Part shown: piece after piece, positions 1 through 8,635 of the stretch
Layout: every line of letters begins with the position of its first letter
Numbering within the stretch: the first letter of the stretch is position 1
Assembly: GCF_003752505.1 (NCBI RefSeq)
Contig: NZ_RKHO01000001.1
Span: forward strand, 682,001-746,000
Reading direction: 5' to 3'
DNA length: 64,000 bases
Source of the DNA: Nocardioides aurantiacus
GTDB lineage: Bacteria; Actinomycetota; Actinomycetes; Propionibacteriales; Nocardioidaceae
The notes under the pieces: generated by a model
The model's input: only the letters and a program-made list of their open reading frames with translations
What the model was told of the DNA's origin: nothing
The model's database searches: none
Position numbers and translations under genes: made by a program

Positions 1-1
1 G

Positions 2-676
2 GTGGTGCTGGTGGACGAGCGCCCCGAGGAGGTCACCGACTTCCAGCGGTCCGTCAAGGGCGAGGTCGTCGCCTCGACCTTCGACCGGCCGCCGGGCGAC
101 CACACGATCGTGGCGGAGCTCTCGATCGAGCGGGCCAAGCGCCTGGTGGAGCTCGGCCACGACGTCGTGGTGCTGCTCGACGGGATCACCCGGCTGGGCC
201 GCGCGTACAACCTTGCGACCCCGGCCAGCGGCCGCACCCTGGCGGGCGGCGTCGACTCGGCGGCGCTCTACCCGCCCAAGCGGTTCTTCGGCGCGGCCCG
301 CAACATCGAGAACGGCGGCTCGCTGACCATCATCGCCACCGCCCTCGTGGAGAGCGGCTCGACGGTCGACGAGGTGATCTTCGAGGAGTTCACGGGCACC
401 GGCAACATGGAGGTGCGGCTGCGCCGCGACGTCGCCGACAAGCGGATCTTCCCCGCGATCGACGTCGTGCAGTCGGGCACGCGCCGTGAGGAGCAGCTGC
501 TGGAGCCGGCGGAGCTGGCGACCGTGTGGCAGCTGCGCCGGGAGCTCGCGGGCCTGGAGGGCCAGGAGGCCGTCGAGCTGCTGCTCGGTCGGCTGCGGTC
601 CTCGCAGTCCAACCTGGAGCTCCTCGGCGAGGTACGGCGGCGTACGCCCGCAGCGGGCTCCTCGCAGCACGACTGA
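2..676 (+). CDS. rho: Transcription termination factor Rho, C-terminal part
   Basis: The window opens inside this gene; the first complete codon is at base 2 and 224 residues remain. Rho is the hexameric RNA-dependent ATPase that releases RNA polymerase from untranslated transcripts. The RecA-like half is recognisable from [12 protein letters not shown] near the start, the Walker B strand [15 protein letters not shown], the Q-loop region [11 protein letters not shown], the R-loop region [12 protein letters not shown] and the arginine-finger motif SGTRREEQ. The RNA-binding N-terminal domain and Walker A lie outside the window. In mycobacteria rho is followed by rpmE; here three extra genes intervene. 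Confidence 0.97.
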   Translation: MVLVDERPEEVTDFQRSVKGEVVASTFDRPPGDHTIVAELSIERAKRLVELGHDVVVLLDGITRLGRAYNLATPASGRTLAGGVDSAALYPPKRFFGAARNIENGGSLTIIATALVESGSTVDEVIFEEFTGTGNMEVRLRRDVADKRIFPAIDVVQSGTRREEQLLEPAELATVWQLRRELAGLEGQEAVELLLGRLRSSQSNLELLGEVRRRTPAAGSSQHD

Positions 677-765
677 CCTGGCTCGGCGGGAGCCGTTCTG
701 CCCGCATGTGTCCGAAGGTGTGGCTATGCTCACCGACGACAACGTTCGGACTTCGAGGGGATTCC

Positions 766-1137
766 ATGGCTCGCATCGTGATTGCCGACGACGACGCGGA
801 CATCCGCGAGCTCGTGGTCTTCAAGCTGCGACACGGTGGTCACGACGTGGTGCCGGTGGGTGACGGCGCCGCTGCCGTCGAGGCGTGCAGCGCCGAGAAG
901 CCCGACCTCGTCATCCTCGACGTCATGATGCCCGGCATGAGCGGGCTCGACGCCGCCCGCGCCCTGCGCCAGGACTCCACCATGGACGGCCTGCCGATCA
1001 TCATGCTCACCGCCCGGGCCCAGGAGTCCGACATCGAGCAGGGCTTCGAGGCCGGCGCCGACGACTACATCGTCAAGCCGTTCAGCCCCCGCGAGCTCGC
1101 CTCGCGGGTCTCCGCGGTGCTCGCCCGCAGTCGCTGA
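766..1137 (+). CDS. Single-domain response regulator (REC only)
   Basis: A 123-residue receiver domain with no output domain. The acidic pocket is D8-D9, the phospho-acceptor is D52 in VILDVMMPGMSG, the switch residue is T82 in IIMLTAR and the conserved lysine is K104 in YIVKPF. A GAGGGG ribosome site at 755-760 precedes the ATG. It is the first gene of a co-directional trio with a membrane HEAT-repeat protein and a glycosyltransferase, so it may act by binding a partner rather than DNA. No cognate kinase is adjacent. The nearest histidine kinase in the window starts at 21150, and linking the two would be speculation. Confidence 0.9.
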   Translation: MARIVIADDDADIRELVVFKLRHGGHDVVPVGDGAAAVEACSAEKPDLVILDVMMPGMSGLDAARALRQDSTMDGLPIIMLTARAQESDIEQGFEAGADDYIVKPFSPRELASRVSAVLARSR

Positions 1138-1167
1138 CATGACCTCGCGCACGATCGCGCGCCACTG

Positions 1168-2247
1168 ATGGGCTCCCCTCTCGGGGACGTGGGCGGCTAC
1201 CTGTGGTTCAGCTGGGTGCTGCTGGTCGGGTTCGCCGTCACCTCGGTCCTGCTCTTCGTCGTGCTCGTGGTGGTGCGGGCGCTCCGTGACCTCTTCGCCC
1301 GTCGGCGGGCGCGGGCGGCCGACGAGGTCCGGTCCCACATCTTCGAGGTCGTCATGGGCGAGGACGGCGACGCCGGGCGCGGTCGCACCGCGCTCGCCGC
1401 GGCCCGCGGACGCGCCGCCGACCGGGTCGAGCGCCAGGTCTTCGAGATGCTGCCCAAGCTCCGTGGCGAGTCGCGCGCCGAGCTGGTGCGCCTGCTCATC
1501 GACAGCGGGGCCGAGCAGCACGCCCTCGCCCTGGTCGGGTCGCGCTCGTCCGTACGCCGCTGCCGGGGCGCCTTCCAGCTCGGCATGCTCGGCCTCACCC
1601 GGCACGTCGACCGGCTCGTGGGGCTGCTCCACGACCCGCACTTCCTCGTGCGCCGCGTGGCGGTGCGGGCGCTGGGCACCATGGGCGACCCGCGCGCCGT
1701 ACGACCGTTGCTGGAGCTGGGCGAGCACGACCCCCGGCTGACCCGCGACCTCGTCTTCGCCCTCGACCGCCTCGGCCCCGACTCCGCCCCCGAGCTGCGC
1801 TCGGTGCTGCGCGAGGAGATGGACCGTGGGGAGCACCTCCACCTCGACCCGGCTGCCGTGGTGCTCGGGCTGCTGGCCGACCGACCCAGCGTGGAGGTGC
1901 TGTCAGAGGGGATGCGCTCGCCGAACCCCTCCTTCGCCGGCGCCTGCGCCGAGGCCCTGGGCCGCATCGGTGCGCCCGAGGCCATCCCCGCCCTCGTCGA
2001 GGCGCTGCTCGACCTGCGGCCCAACGTCCGGGCGGGCGCCGCGCACGCGCTGGGCTCGATCGGCTCCTCGGTCGCGGCGGCCAGCCTGCTCGACGTCGTC
2101 GACGAGCAGGAGCCGCAGGTCTCGCGCCAGGCCGCCCAGGCGCTCGTCGAGCTCGGGCCCGGGGGCCGCCGGATGCTCGCGACCAGCTCCTCGCCGTACG
2201 CCGTGGAGGCGCTGGCGCTCGAGGCCATCCGCGGAGGCCGCTCGTGA
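1168..2247 (+). CDS. Membrane-anchored HEAT-repeat protein
   Basis: A 359-residue protein with one strong transmembrane segment at about residues 10-37, followed by a basic cytoplasmic stretch (FARRRARA). The rest is alpha-helical HEAT / PBS-lyase-like repeats; units such as VRRVAVRALGTMGDPRAVRPL and ALGRIGAPEAIPALVEALL, each about 31 residues, are plain. Such repeats usually form protein-binding solenoids, so a scaffold role at the membrane is inferred. No clear ribosome site precedes the ATG, leaving the start less certain. Its TGA overlaps the next GTG by four bases (GTGA), implying translational coupling to the glycosyltransferase. Confidence 0.8.
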   Translation: MGSPLGDVGGYLWFSWVLLVGFAVTSVLLFVVLVVVRALRDLFARRRARAADEVRSHIFEVVMGEDGDAGRGRTALAAARGRAADRVERQVFEMLPKLRGESRAELVRLLIDSGAEQHALALVGSRSSVRRCRGAFQLGMLGLTRHVDRLVGLLHDPHFLVRRVAVRALGTMGDPRAVRPLLELGEHDPRLTRDLVFALDRLGPDSAPELRSVLREEMDRGEHLHLDPAAVVLGLLADRPSVEVLSEGMRSPNPSFAGACAEALGRIGAPEAIPALVEALLDLRPNVRAGAAHALGSIGSSVAAASLLDVVDEQEPQVSRQAAQALVELGPGGRRMLATSSSPYAVEALALEAIRGGRS

Positions 2248-3749
2248 ACCTCCTGCTGACGGTGCTGGGCTGGTTCTTCGTCGCCTACTCGGTGGCGATC
2301 AACCTCAGCTTCGTGGTGCTGACGGTGCTGGCGATGCTCGACTTCGTGCGCTACCGCCGCCGCAGCCAGTTCGCGGCGTACGACGAGAGCTTCGCCGAGC
2401 CCCTCGCACGCGGCGTCTCGGTGCTGATGCCGGCCTACAACGAGGAGCTGACCATCGTGGCGTCGGTGGAGGCGATGTCCTCGCTGCGCTACCCCGACTT
2501 CGAGGTCGTCGTCATCGACGACGGGTCCAAGGACGCGACCGTCACGACCATGGTCGAGGCCTTCGACATGGTCGAGCTGCCGCTGGCCCAGGCCCCGATG
2601 GTCCCCACCAAGGGGGAGGTGCAGCGCTGCTTCGTCAGCACCCGCGGCGCGATGAACCTGCTGCTGGTGTGCAAGACCAACGGGGGCAAGGCCGACGCCC
2701 TCAACGTCGGCATCAACGTGGCCCGCAAGGAGCTCGTCTGCATGGTCGACGCGGACTCCCTGCTCGACCCCGACGCCCTGCTGCACGTCTCCCGACCGTT
2801 CGCCGACGACCCCGAGCGGGTGATCGCCTCGGGCGGGGTGGTGCGGGTGGCCAACGGGTCGACCATCGCGCGCGGCCGCGTGCTCGACGTGCAGATGCCC
2901 CGGAAGTGGCTGCCACGCGTCCAGGTCGTGGAGTACCTCCGCGCCTTCCTCATCGGCCGGGCCGGCTGGTCCGCCGCGGGCGGGCTGCTGATCATCTCCG
3001 GCGCGTTCGGGATGTTCCGCCGCGACATCCTCTTCGAGGTCGGGGGCGTGGCCACCGACTGCATCGGCGAGGACGCCGAGCTGGTGGTGCGCCTCTACCG
3101 CTGGATGGGCGACAACGACGTCGACGGCCGGATCGTCTTCGTCTCCGAGCCGGTCGCCTGGACCGAGGCCCCGGAGACCCTCAAGGTGCTGCGCAGCCAG
3201 CGGCGGCGCTGGCACCGCGGGCTGGCCGAGATCTTCTCGCGCCACCGCGGCATGGTGCTCCGGCCCCGCTACGGCTTCATCGGCATGATCACGATGCCCT
3301 GGTTCCTGCTCTTCGAGCTGGCCGCGCCCTTCATCGAGGTCTTCGGGCTGCTCTACTTCGCCGTCGCTATGGTGCTGCTGGGCCTCGGCGGGATGGGGAT
3401 CGTGCCCTCGGACTGGGTCGACCTGCCCGTGGTGGTGCTGCTGCTGTCCACCTCGGTCGCCTTCGCGATCCTGGTCAGCCTGGTCGCGCTGCTGGCCGAG
3501 GAGATGTCCTACCGCCGCTACCGGGGCGTGCCCGGGCTGCTCGTCGCTGCCTGGTCGGCGGTCGAGGAGAACTTCGGCTACCGCCAGCTCACCGCCTGGT
3601 GGCGGATGTGGGGGGCGATCGACGCGTGGCGCGGGTCGCGCCACCAGTGGGGCGAGATGACGCGCAAGGGCTTCGGCACCGACGCCACGACCAAGGCCAA
3701 GGCGGGTGCCAAGCCCGGCGCCACGTCCGGCGCCGAGCCCGGACCCTGA
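2244..3749 (+). CDS. Family 2 membrane glycosyltransferase
   Basis: A 501-residue processive-type GT2 enzyme. Hydrophobic segments lie at residues 1-32 and about 345-425, flanking a cytosolic catalytic domain. The catalytic signature is complete: D92-D93-G, D169-A-D171, the base in GEDAE (D277) and QRRRW at 319-323. This places it with poly-N-acetylglucosamine, cellulose and hyaluronan synthase-like enzymes that extrude a polysaccharide; the sugar cannot be told from sequence. The C-terminal tail (TKAKAGAKPGATSG) is low complexity. It is coupled to the HEAT-repeat gene by a GTGA overlap, and a strong hairpin follows the stop codon. Confidence 0.88.
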   Translation: MNLLLTVLGWFFVAYSVAINLSFVVLTVLAMLDFVRYRRRSQFAAYDESFAEPLARGVSVLMPAYNEELTIVASVEAMSSLRYPDFEVVVIDDGSKDATVTTMVEAFDMVELPLAQAPMVPTKGEVQRCFVSTRGAMNLLLVCKTNGGKADALNVGINVARKELVCMVDADSLLDPDALLHVSRPFADDPERVIASGGVVRVANGSTIARGRVLDVQMPRKWLPRVQVVEYLRAFLIGRAGWSAAGGLLIISGAFGMFRRDILFEVGGVATDCIGEDAELVVRLYRWMGDNDVDGRIVFVSEPVAWTEAPETLKVLRSQRRRWHRGLAEIFSRHRGMVLRPRYGFIGMITMPWFLLFELAAPFIEVFGLLYFAVAMVLLGLGGMGIVPSDWVDLPVVVLLLSTSVAFAILVSLVALLAEEMSYRRYRGVPGLLVAAWSAVEENFGYRQLTAWWRMWGAIDAWRGSRHQWGEMTRKGFGTDATTKAKAGAKPGATSGAEPGP

Positions 3750-3753
3750 GCCG

Positions 3754-3785
3754 GCACCCCGGCCGGGAACACCGGGCCGGGGTGC
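3754..3785 (+). terminator. Hairpin terminator after the glycosyltransferase
   Basis: Perfect 11-bp stem, GCACCCCGGCC pairing with GGCCGGGGTGC, with a 10-base loop, five bases after the glycosyltransferase stop. There is no T-run, as is common in high-GC actinobacteria. It separates the REC/HEAT/GT2 trio from rpmE. Confidence 0.7.
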
Positions 3786-3907
3786 GCTGTTGAGCCGGTG
3801 TCGCCCGATTGGCCCCCCGGGGCCGCGGGTGGCAGAATCACCCGCTGGTCCGGTTCACGTCCCCCGTTGGGGGGCGACCCGGCGCCGTACACGCGAGAGG
3901 AACGCCC

Positions 3908-4129
3908 ATGCAGAAGGACATCCACCCGAACTACGTGACCACCGAGGTGCGCTGCACCTGTGGCAACACGTTCACCACGCGCAGCACCAAGGCCGGCGGC
4001 TCGATCCGCTCCGAGGTCTGCTCCAACTGCCACCCCTTCTACACGGGCAAGCAGAAGATCCTCGACACCGGTGGCCGCGTGGCCCGCTTCGAGGCGCGCT
4101 ACGCCAAGAAGACCGCCGACAAGAAGTAG
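3908..4129 (+). CDS. rpmE: 50S ribosomal protein L31 (zinc-binding form)
   Basis: A 73-residue large-subunit ribosomal protein. The four zinc ligands of the C+ form are present: C16 and C18 in RCTCG and C38 and C41 in [12 protein letters not shown]. The start is fixed by the canonical MQKDIHPNY opening and a GAGAGG ribosome site at 3895-3900. It sits between rho and prfA as in other Actinobacteria, with its own leader after the upstream terminator. Actinobacteria often also encode a zinc-free paralogue used under zinc limitation; none is visible here. Confidence 0.97.
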   Translation: MQKDIHPNYVTTEVRCTCGNTFTTRSTKAGGSIRSEVCSNCHPFYTGKQKILDTGGRVARFEARYAKKTADKK

Positions 4130-4222
4130 CCTCCACGGCTCCTCACGGGTCTCCCGCCGCACGGCGGGGGACCCGTGCTCGTCGTCCACCCGGCCATCCC
4201 CAGGAGTCCCCCAGGAGTCATC

Positions 4223-5296
4223 GTGTTCGAGGCCGTCGAGTCGCTCGCGGACGAGCACGCCGAGCTGGAGACCCGGCTCGCCGACCCGGCCGTGCACGCC
4301 GAGCCGTCGCTCGCGCGCCGGCTCTCGCAGCGCTACGCCGAGCTGAGCGCCGTGCTCCGGGCCCACGCCGAGTGGCTCGCCCTGGGGGAGGACCTCCAGG
4401 CCGCGCGGGAGCTCTCCGGCGAGGACGAGTCGTTCGCCGCCGAGGCGCTCGAGCTCGAGCCCCGGCTGGCCCAGGCCGAGGAGCGGCTGCGCCACCTGCT
4501 GGTGCCGCGCGACGCCGCCGACGGCAAGGACGTGATCCTCGAGGTCAAGTCCGGCGAGGGCGGTGAGGAGTCGGCGTTGTTCGCCGGTGACCTGCTCCGC
4601 ATGTACACCCGGTACGCCGAGCAGCGGGGCTGGTCGACCGAGGTGATCGACGCCACCGAGTCCGACCTGGGCGGCTACAAGTCGGTGACCGTGGCGGTCA
4701 AGGCCAAGGGCACCCCCGAGCCGGGGGAGGCGCCCCACGCGCTGCTGAAGTTCGAGGGCGGCGTCCACCGCGTCCAGCGGGTGCCCGTGACCGAGAGCCA
4801 GGGGCGGGTCCACACCAGCGCCGCCGGCGTCCTGGTGCTGCCCGAGGCCGAGCAGGTCGACGTCGAGATCCACGACGGCGACCTCCGCATCGACGTCTAC
4901 CGCTCCAGCGGCCCCGGCGGCCAGAGCGTGAACACCACCGACTCGGCCGTCCGGATCACCCACCTGCCGACCGGCGTGGTGGCCAGCTGCCAGAACGAGA
5001 AGTCGCAGCTGCAGAACAAGGAGCAGGCGATGCGCATCCTGCGTGCCCGGCTGCTCGCCGCCGCCCAGGAGGCCGCGGACGCCGAGGCCAGCGACGTGCG
5101 CCGCTCGCAGATCCGCACCGTCGACCGCTCCGAGCGGATCCGGACCTACAACTACCCGGAGAACCGGATCTCCGACCACCGCACGGGCTACAAGTCCTAC
5201 GACCTCGACCGGGTGCTGGACGGCGACCTGGGCGGGGTGATCGGCTCCTGCGTCGAGGCCGACATGGCGGCCCGGCTCGACGCCCTGGCCCCGTGA
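4223..5296 (+). CDS. prfA: Peptide chain release factor 1
   Basis: A 357-residue class I release factor reading UAA and UAG. The stop-codon tripeptide is PVT in [15 protein letters not shown], the RF1 type rather than the RF2 SPF. The catalytic GGQ is G232-G233-Q234 in [12 protein letters not shown], the target of PrmC encoded immediately downstream. I choose GTG at 4223 because it gives the usual MFEAVE opening and has AGGAG at 4213-4217; an upstream in-frame codon at 4175 would add an unconserved extension. The gap to prmC is ten bases. Confidence 0.96.
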   Translation: MFEAVESLADEHAELETRLADPAVHAEPSLARRLSQRYAELSAVLRAHAEWLALGEDLQAARELSGEDESFAAEALELEPRLAQAEERLRHLLVPRDAADGKDVILEVKSGEGGEESALFAGDLLRMYTRYAEQRGWSTEVIDATESDLGGYKSVTVAVKAKGTPEPGEAPHALLKFEGGVHRVQRVPVTESQGRVHTSAAGVLVLPEAEQVDVEIHDGDLRIDVYRSSGPGGQSVNTTDSAVRITHLPTGVVASCQNEKSQLQNKEQAMRILRARLLAAAQEAADAEASDVRRSQIRTVDRSERIRTYNYPENRISDHRTGYKSYDLDRVLDGDLGGVIGSCVEADMAARLDALAP

Positions 5297-5306
5297 GCGC
5301 CGCCCC

Positions 5307-6158
5307 GTGACCACCCGGCCCCGCGACCTGGTGCGGGCGGCGGCCGGCGTCCTGGCCGACGCGGGCGTGGCCAGCCCGGAGCACGACGCGGCCGAGCTGC
5401 TGGCCCACGTCGCGGGCACCACCCGCTCGCGGCTGCCGCTGCTCGACGAGGTCACCCCCGAGGTGGCCGGACGGTTCGAGGCCCTCGTCGGTCGTCGCGC
5501 GGCCCGCGAGCCGTTGCAGCACCTCACCGGCACCGCGGCCTTCCGGCACGTCGAGCTGGCCGTCGGGCCCGGCGTGTTCGTGCCGCGTCCCGAGACCGAG
5601 CTGCTGGCCGGCTGGGCGCTCGACCGGGCCCGCGAGGTGACCGGGCGGGCCCCCGTCGTGGTCGACCTGTGCACCGGGTCGGGCGCCATCGCACGCAGCC
5701 TGGTCGACGAGCTGCCCGGGGCGCAGGTCCACGCCGTCGAGCTGGACGGGCCGGCGCACGCCTGGGCGTCACGCAACCTCGAGGGCACCGGGGTCGACCT
5801 GCGGCGCGGCGACATGGCCGAGGCGTTTGGCGACCTCGACGGCACCGTCGACGTGGTGGTCTGCAACCCGCCGTACATCCCGCTGGACGCCTGGGAGAGC
5901 GTCGCCCCCGAGGCGCGTGACCACGACCCCGCGCTGGCGCTGTGGTCGGGCGACGACGGCCTCGACGCGCTGCGCGTGCTGGCCCGGACCGCCGCCCGGC
6001 TGCTCGTCCCGGGCGGGTGGCTGGGCTCCGAGCACGCCGACGTGCAGGGGGAGTCGGCCGTCGAGGTACTGAGCGGCACGGGTCGCTTCGTCGAGGTGCG
6101 CGACCACGCTGACCTGGCAGGTCGTCCGCGCTTCGTGACGGCCCGGCTGGCACGATGA
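5307..6158 (+). CDS. prmC: Release factor glutamine N5-methyltransferase
   Basis: A 283-residue SAM-dependent methyltransferase that modifies the glutamine of the GGQ motif in release factors, here presumably the product of the adjacent prfA. An N-terminal helical domain precedes the Rossmann fold, with the SAM loop VVVDLCTGSGAIARS and the diagnostic substrate motif NPPYIP. It starts with GTG ten bases after prfA, and its TGA overlaps the next ATG (ATGA), so prfA-prmC-tsaC read as one coupled unit. Confidence 0.94.
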   Translation: MTTRPRDLVRAAAGVLADAGVASPEHDAAELLAHVAGTTRSRLPLLDEVTPEVAGRFEALVGRRAAREPLQHLTGTAAFRHVELAVGPGVFVPRPETELLAGWALDRAREVTGRAPVVVDLCTGSGAIARSLVDELPGAQVHAVELDGPAHAWASRNLEGTGVDLRRGDMAEAFGDLDGTVDVVVCNPPYIPLDAWESVAPEARDHDPALALWSGDDGLDALRVLARTAARLLVPGGWLGSEHADVQGESAVEVLSGTGRFVEVRDHADLAGRPRFVTARLAR

Positions 6159-6871
6159 GCGCCGTGACCCAGCGCTACGACCTCTCCGACGACGAGGCCC
6201 GCGAGGAGGGCCTCGCCGCCGCCACCGGTGCCGTACGCCGCGGCCAGCTGGTCGTGCTGCCCACCGACACCGTCTACGGCCTCGGCGTCGACGCCTTCGA
6301 CCCCGACGGCGTGCAGCGCCTGCTCGACGCCAAGGGCCGCGGTCGCGACATGCCGCCGCCCGTGCTGATCTCGACCGCCACCACCCTGGACGCGCTGGCC
6401 ACCGACGTGCCCGGCTGGGCCCGCGGCCTGATGGAGCGCTACTGGCCCGGGCCGCTGACGCTCGTGTGCCGCCAGCAGTCCTCGCTGCGCTGGGACCTCG
6501 GCGAGACCCGCGGCACGGTCGCCGTCCGGATGCCCGACGACCGCGGCGCGCTCGACCTGCTGGGCCGCACCGGCCCGCTCGCGGTGTCCTCGGCGAACCT
6601 GTCCGGGCAGCCGGCCGCCACCACCGCCGACGAGGCGGTGACGATGCTGGGGGAGGAGGTAGAGGTGGTCCTCGACGGCGGCCCGAGCCGGAGCTCGCTG
6701 GCCTCGACCATCGTGGACTGCACCGGCACCGTCCCGCGCGTGCTGCGGGAGGGCGCGATCGCGCGCGAGGAGCTCGACGAGGCGCTGCGCGAGCTCGGCA
6801 GCGGCCTGGAGGACCCGGACCACGACGGCCCGGAGCCGCGCGAGGACGAGGGGGCCGGCTCGGGTGCGTGA
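6155..6871 (+). CDS. Threonylcarbamoyl-AMP synthase (Sua5/YrdC/YwlC family)
   Basis: A 238-residue YrdC-domain protein making L-threonylcarbamoyladenylate from threonine, bicarbonate and ATP for the t6A modification of tRNAs that read ANN codons. Seen are VVLPTDTVYGLGVDAF, the KGR segment and the SSANLSGQPA nucleotide-binding motif. The C-terminal acidic tail after about residue 210 is not part of the fold, and it lacks the full Sua5 domain, so it is closer to TsaC/YwlC in length. It is coupled to prmC by ATGA and overlaps the following wecA-like gene by eight bases. Confidence 0.92.
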   Translation: MSAVTQRYDLSDDEAREEGLAAATGAVRRGQLVVLPTDTVYGLGVDAFDPDGVQRLLDAKGRGRDMPPPVLISTATTLDALATDVPGWARGLMERYWPGPLTLVCRQQSSLRWDLGETRGTVAVRMPDDRGALDLLGRTGPLAVSSANLSGQPAATTADEAVTMLGEEVEVVLDGGPSRSSLASTIVDCTGTVPRVLREGAIAREELDEALRELGSGLEDPDHDGPEPREDEGAGSGA

Positions 6872-7991
6872 GTACCTCGTGGTCTTCCTCGTGGCCGGGG
6901 TCGTGAGCTACCTGCTCTGCGTCTTCGCCCGCGAGGCGGCCATCAGGTCGGGCGCGGTGGCCCGGGTGCGTGACCGCGACGTCCACGCCACCCCGATCCC
7001 CTACTTCGGCGGCGTCGCCATGCTGGGCGGCCTCGGGGCGGGCCTGCTCATGGCCCACCGGCTGCCGTTCCTGTCCACCTCGCAGCCCTTCGTGTTCCAC
7101 GACTCGGGCTACGTGCTGCTGGCCGGGGCGATGATCTGCGCGGTCGGGGTGCTCGACGACCTCATCGAGCTCGACGCCCTGACCAAGCTCGGCGGCCAGG
7201 TCGTGGCCGCCGGCTTCCTCGTCCTCAACGACGTCAAGCTCTGGTCGCTGCAGCTCCCCGGGGTGGGGCAGCTGGTGCTCGACCCGACCCAGGCCGGCCT
7301 GCTGACCGTGCTCCTGGTCGTCGGCACGATGAACGCCGTCAACTTCGTCGACGGCCTCGACGGCCTGGCCGGGGGAGTGGTGCTGATCGGGGCGGTGGCC
7401 TTCTTCCTGTTCTCCTACCAGCTCTCGGCCACCAACGGCGAGACCCTGGCCATCACCGCGGCGCTGCTCTGCGCGGCCCTGGGCGGGGCGTGCGCGGGCT
7501 TCCTGCCCCACAACTTCTTCCCCGCGCGCATCTTCATGGGCGACTCCGGGTCGATGCTGCTCGGCCTGGTGCTCTCCGGGTCCTCGCTCACGCTGACCGG
7601 CCAGTTCGCCACGGTCTCGGTCGAGCGCGACGGCGGGACGACCTCCTCGATCCTGGTCATGCTGCTGCCGATCCTGCTGCCGATCATCATCCTGATCGTG
7701 CCGATGGTCGACCTCGTCCTGGCCGTCGTGCGCCGCACCCGGCGCGGCCAGGCGTTCTACCAGCCCGACAAGGAGCACCTGCACCACCGGCTCCTCGAGA
7801 TCGGCCACAGCCAGCGCCGGGCCGTGCTGATCATGTGGCTCTGGGCCGGGCTGGTCGCCTTCGGCGGTGTCCTCGTGGGGCTCTACTCCGGTCCGCTCAC
7901 CTGGGTGCTGCTCGGCGTCGGGACGCTGCTGACCGCGACGCTGACCTTCGTGCTGCCACGCCTCCAGCGACCGGCCGTGGTGGGCGGCTGA
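6864..7991 (+). CDS. wecA: Undecaprenyl-phosphate N-acetylglucosaminyl 1-phosphate transferase-like (WecA/Rfe)
   Basis: A 375-residue polytopic enzyme of the MraY/WecA family, which transfers a sugar 1-phosphate from a UDP-sugar to a polyprenyl phosphate at the inner face of the membrane. Family motifs are D98-D99 in VLDDLIELD, NFVDGLDGLAGG, FMGDSGSM and the cytoplasmic loop DKEHLHHRL. The histidine loop and the position before the atp operon match the mycobacterial Rfe/WecA that starts arabinogalactan linker synthesis, rather than MraY of the division cluster. In this organism it more likely begins a wall polymer; the acceptor polymer is inference. The GTG start at 6864 overlaps the preceding gene. 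Confidence 0.88.
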   Translation: MREYLVVFLVAGVVSYLLCVFAREAAIRSGAVARVRDRDVHATPIPYFGGVAMLGGLGAGLLMAHRLPFLSTSQPFVFHDSGYVLLAGAMICAVGVLDDLIELDALTKLGGQVVAAGFLVLNDVKLWSLQLPGVGQLVLDPTQAGLLTVLLVVGTMNAVNFVDGLDGLAGGVVLIGAVAFFLFSYQLSATNGETLAITAALLCAALGGACAGFLPHNFFPARIFMGDSGSMLLGLVLSGSSLTLTGQFATVSVERDGGTTSSILVMLLPILLPIIILIVPMVDLVLAVVRRTRRGQAFYQPDKEHLHHRLLEIGHSQRRAVLIMWLWAGLVAFGGVLVGLYSGPLTWVLLGVGTLLTATLTFVLPRLQRPAVVGG

Positions 7992-8030
7992 GCAGGCGTG
8001 CGCCCGCCGGGTTCGACCGTCGACCCGACC

Positions 8031-8048
8031 TTGTGCTAATTTTCACAA
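8031..8048. promoter_or_regulatory. Rex-like operator upstream of the ATP synthase operon
   Basis: TTGTGCTAATTTTCACAA is an 18-base inverted repeat (TTGTG-N8-CACAA; CTTGTG/CACAAG counting the flanks). The right half, TTCACAA, equals the half-site of the Streptomyces Rex consensus TTGTGAAN4TTCACAA; the left half keeps TTGTG and differs at two bases. It overlaps a possible -10 element TAATTT at 8037-8042. Rex is an NADH/NAD+-sensing repressor of respiratory genes, and atp operons are reported among its targets. Confidence 0.68.
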
Positions 8049-8122
8049 GCACCGCCACCGCCCTGGTGACAGCCCCGTCGAGCACGTGGGAGAGTCGCCT
8101 GACGACGACGATGAGGCTGCCC

Positions 8123-8635
8123 ATGACGACGACCGCCGGAACCACGCGTTCCCCGCACCCGGGGCCTCCCGGGGTGCGCCCGGTCGTGGTCCCCGTGCGC
8201 GTGGCCGTGCGGTCGCTCGTGTGGGGCCCGCCCGGCCTGGTCGTCGCCGGGCTGCTGACCTGGCTCGTGGTCGGCGCCCCCGCCGCGCTGGGCCTCGTGG
8301 CGGGTGGCGCGCTCGCCCTGCTGCTGCTGGTCAGCGGGACGCTCGTGGTGGCCGTGGCCGCCCGGGTCGACCCGCGCCTGTCCCTGCTCGTCGCGGTGAC
8401 CACCTTCGCGCTGCACGCCGTGCTCGCCGGCGTGGTCTTCTACGCCGTGACCGGCGCCGACGGGGCCGACCGGACGTTCTCGGTCCGCGCCCTCGCCGTG
8501 GGCCTGCTGCTGGTCGCCGCCGCCTGGACCCTCGTGCAGGTGGTGGCGCTGACCCGCGCCCGCATCCCCGTCTACGACCTGCCCGCCGCCGCCGCCGACG
8601 TGCGGTCCGAGCGACAGGAGGCGGGTGCCCCGTGA
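8123..8635 (+). CDS. Polytopic membrane protein, ATP synthase protein I-like
   Basis: A 170-residue hydrophobic protein with four predicted membrane segments, the pattern of ATP synthase protein I (AtpI/UncI), thought to help c-ring assembly. The sequence itself is weakly conserved, so the assignment rests on topology and on position at the head of the atp operon, where mycobacteria have a comparable membrane gene. ATG 8123 is preferred; an in-frame ATG at 8111 would add MRLP. AGGAGG at 8616-8621, near its 3' end, serves the next gene, whose GTG overlaps its TGA. Confidence 0.68.
   Translation: MTTTAGTTRSPHPGPPGVRPVVVPVRVAVRSLVWGPPGLVVAGLLTWLVVGAPAALGLVAGGALALLLLVSGTLVVAVAARVDPRLSLLVAVTTFALHAVLAGVVFYAVTGADGADRTFSVRALAVGLLLVAAAWTLVQVVALTRARIPVYDLPAAAADVRSERQEAGAP

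Noticed and set aside
725-730. TATGCT as -10 element of the response regulator gene
   Set aside because: Good hexamer but no -35 at the right distance, and the gene has a normal ribosome site and a leader, so the evidence is too thin to list.
3578-6823. Long minus-strand open frame opposite rpmE-prfA-prmC-tsaC
   Set aside because: It spans four recognisable plus-strand genes and intergenic DNA including a terminator and has no domain.
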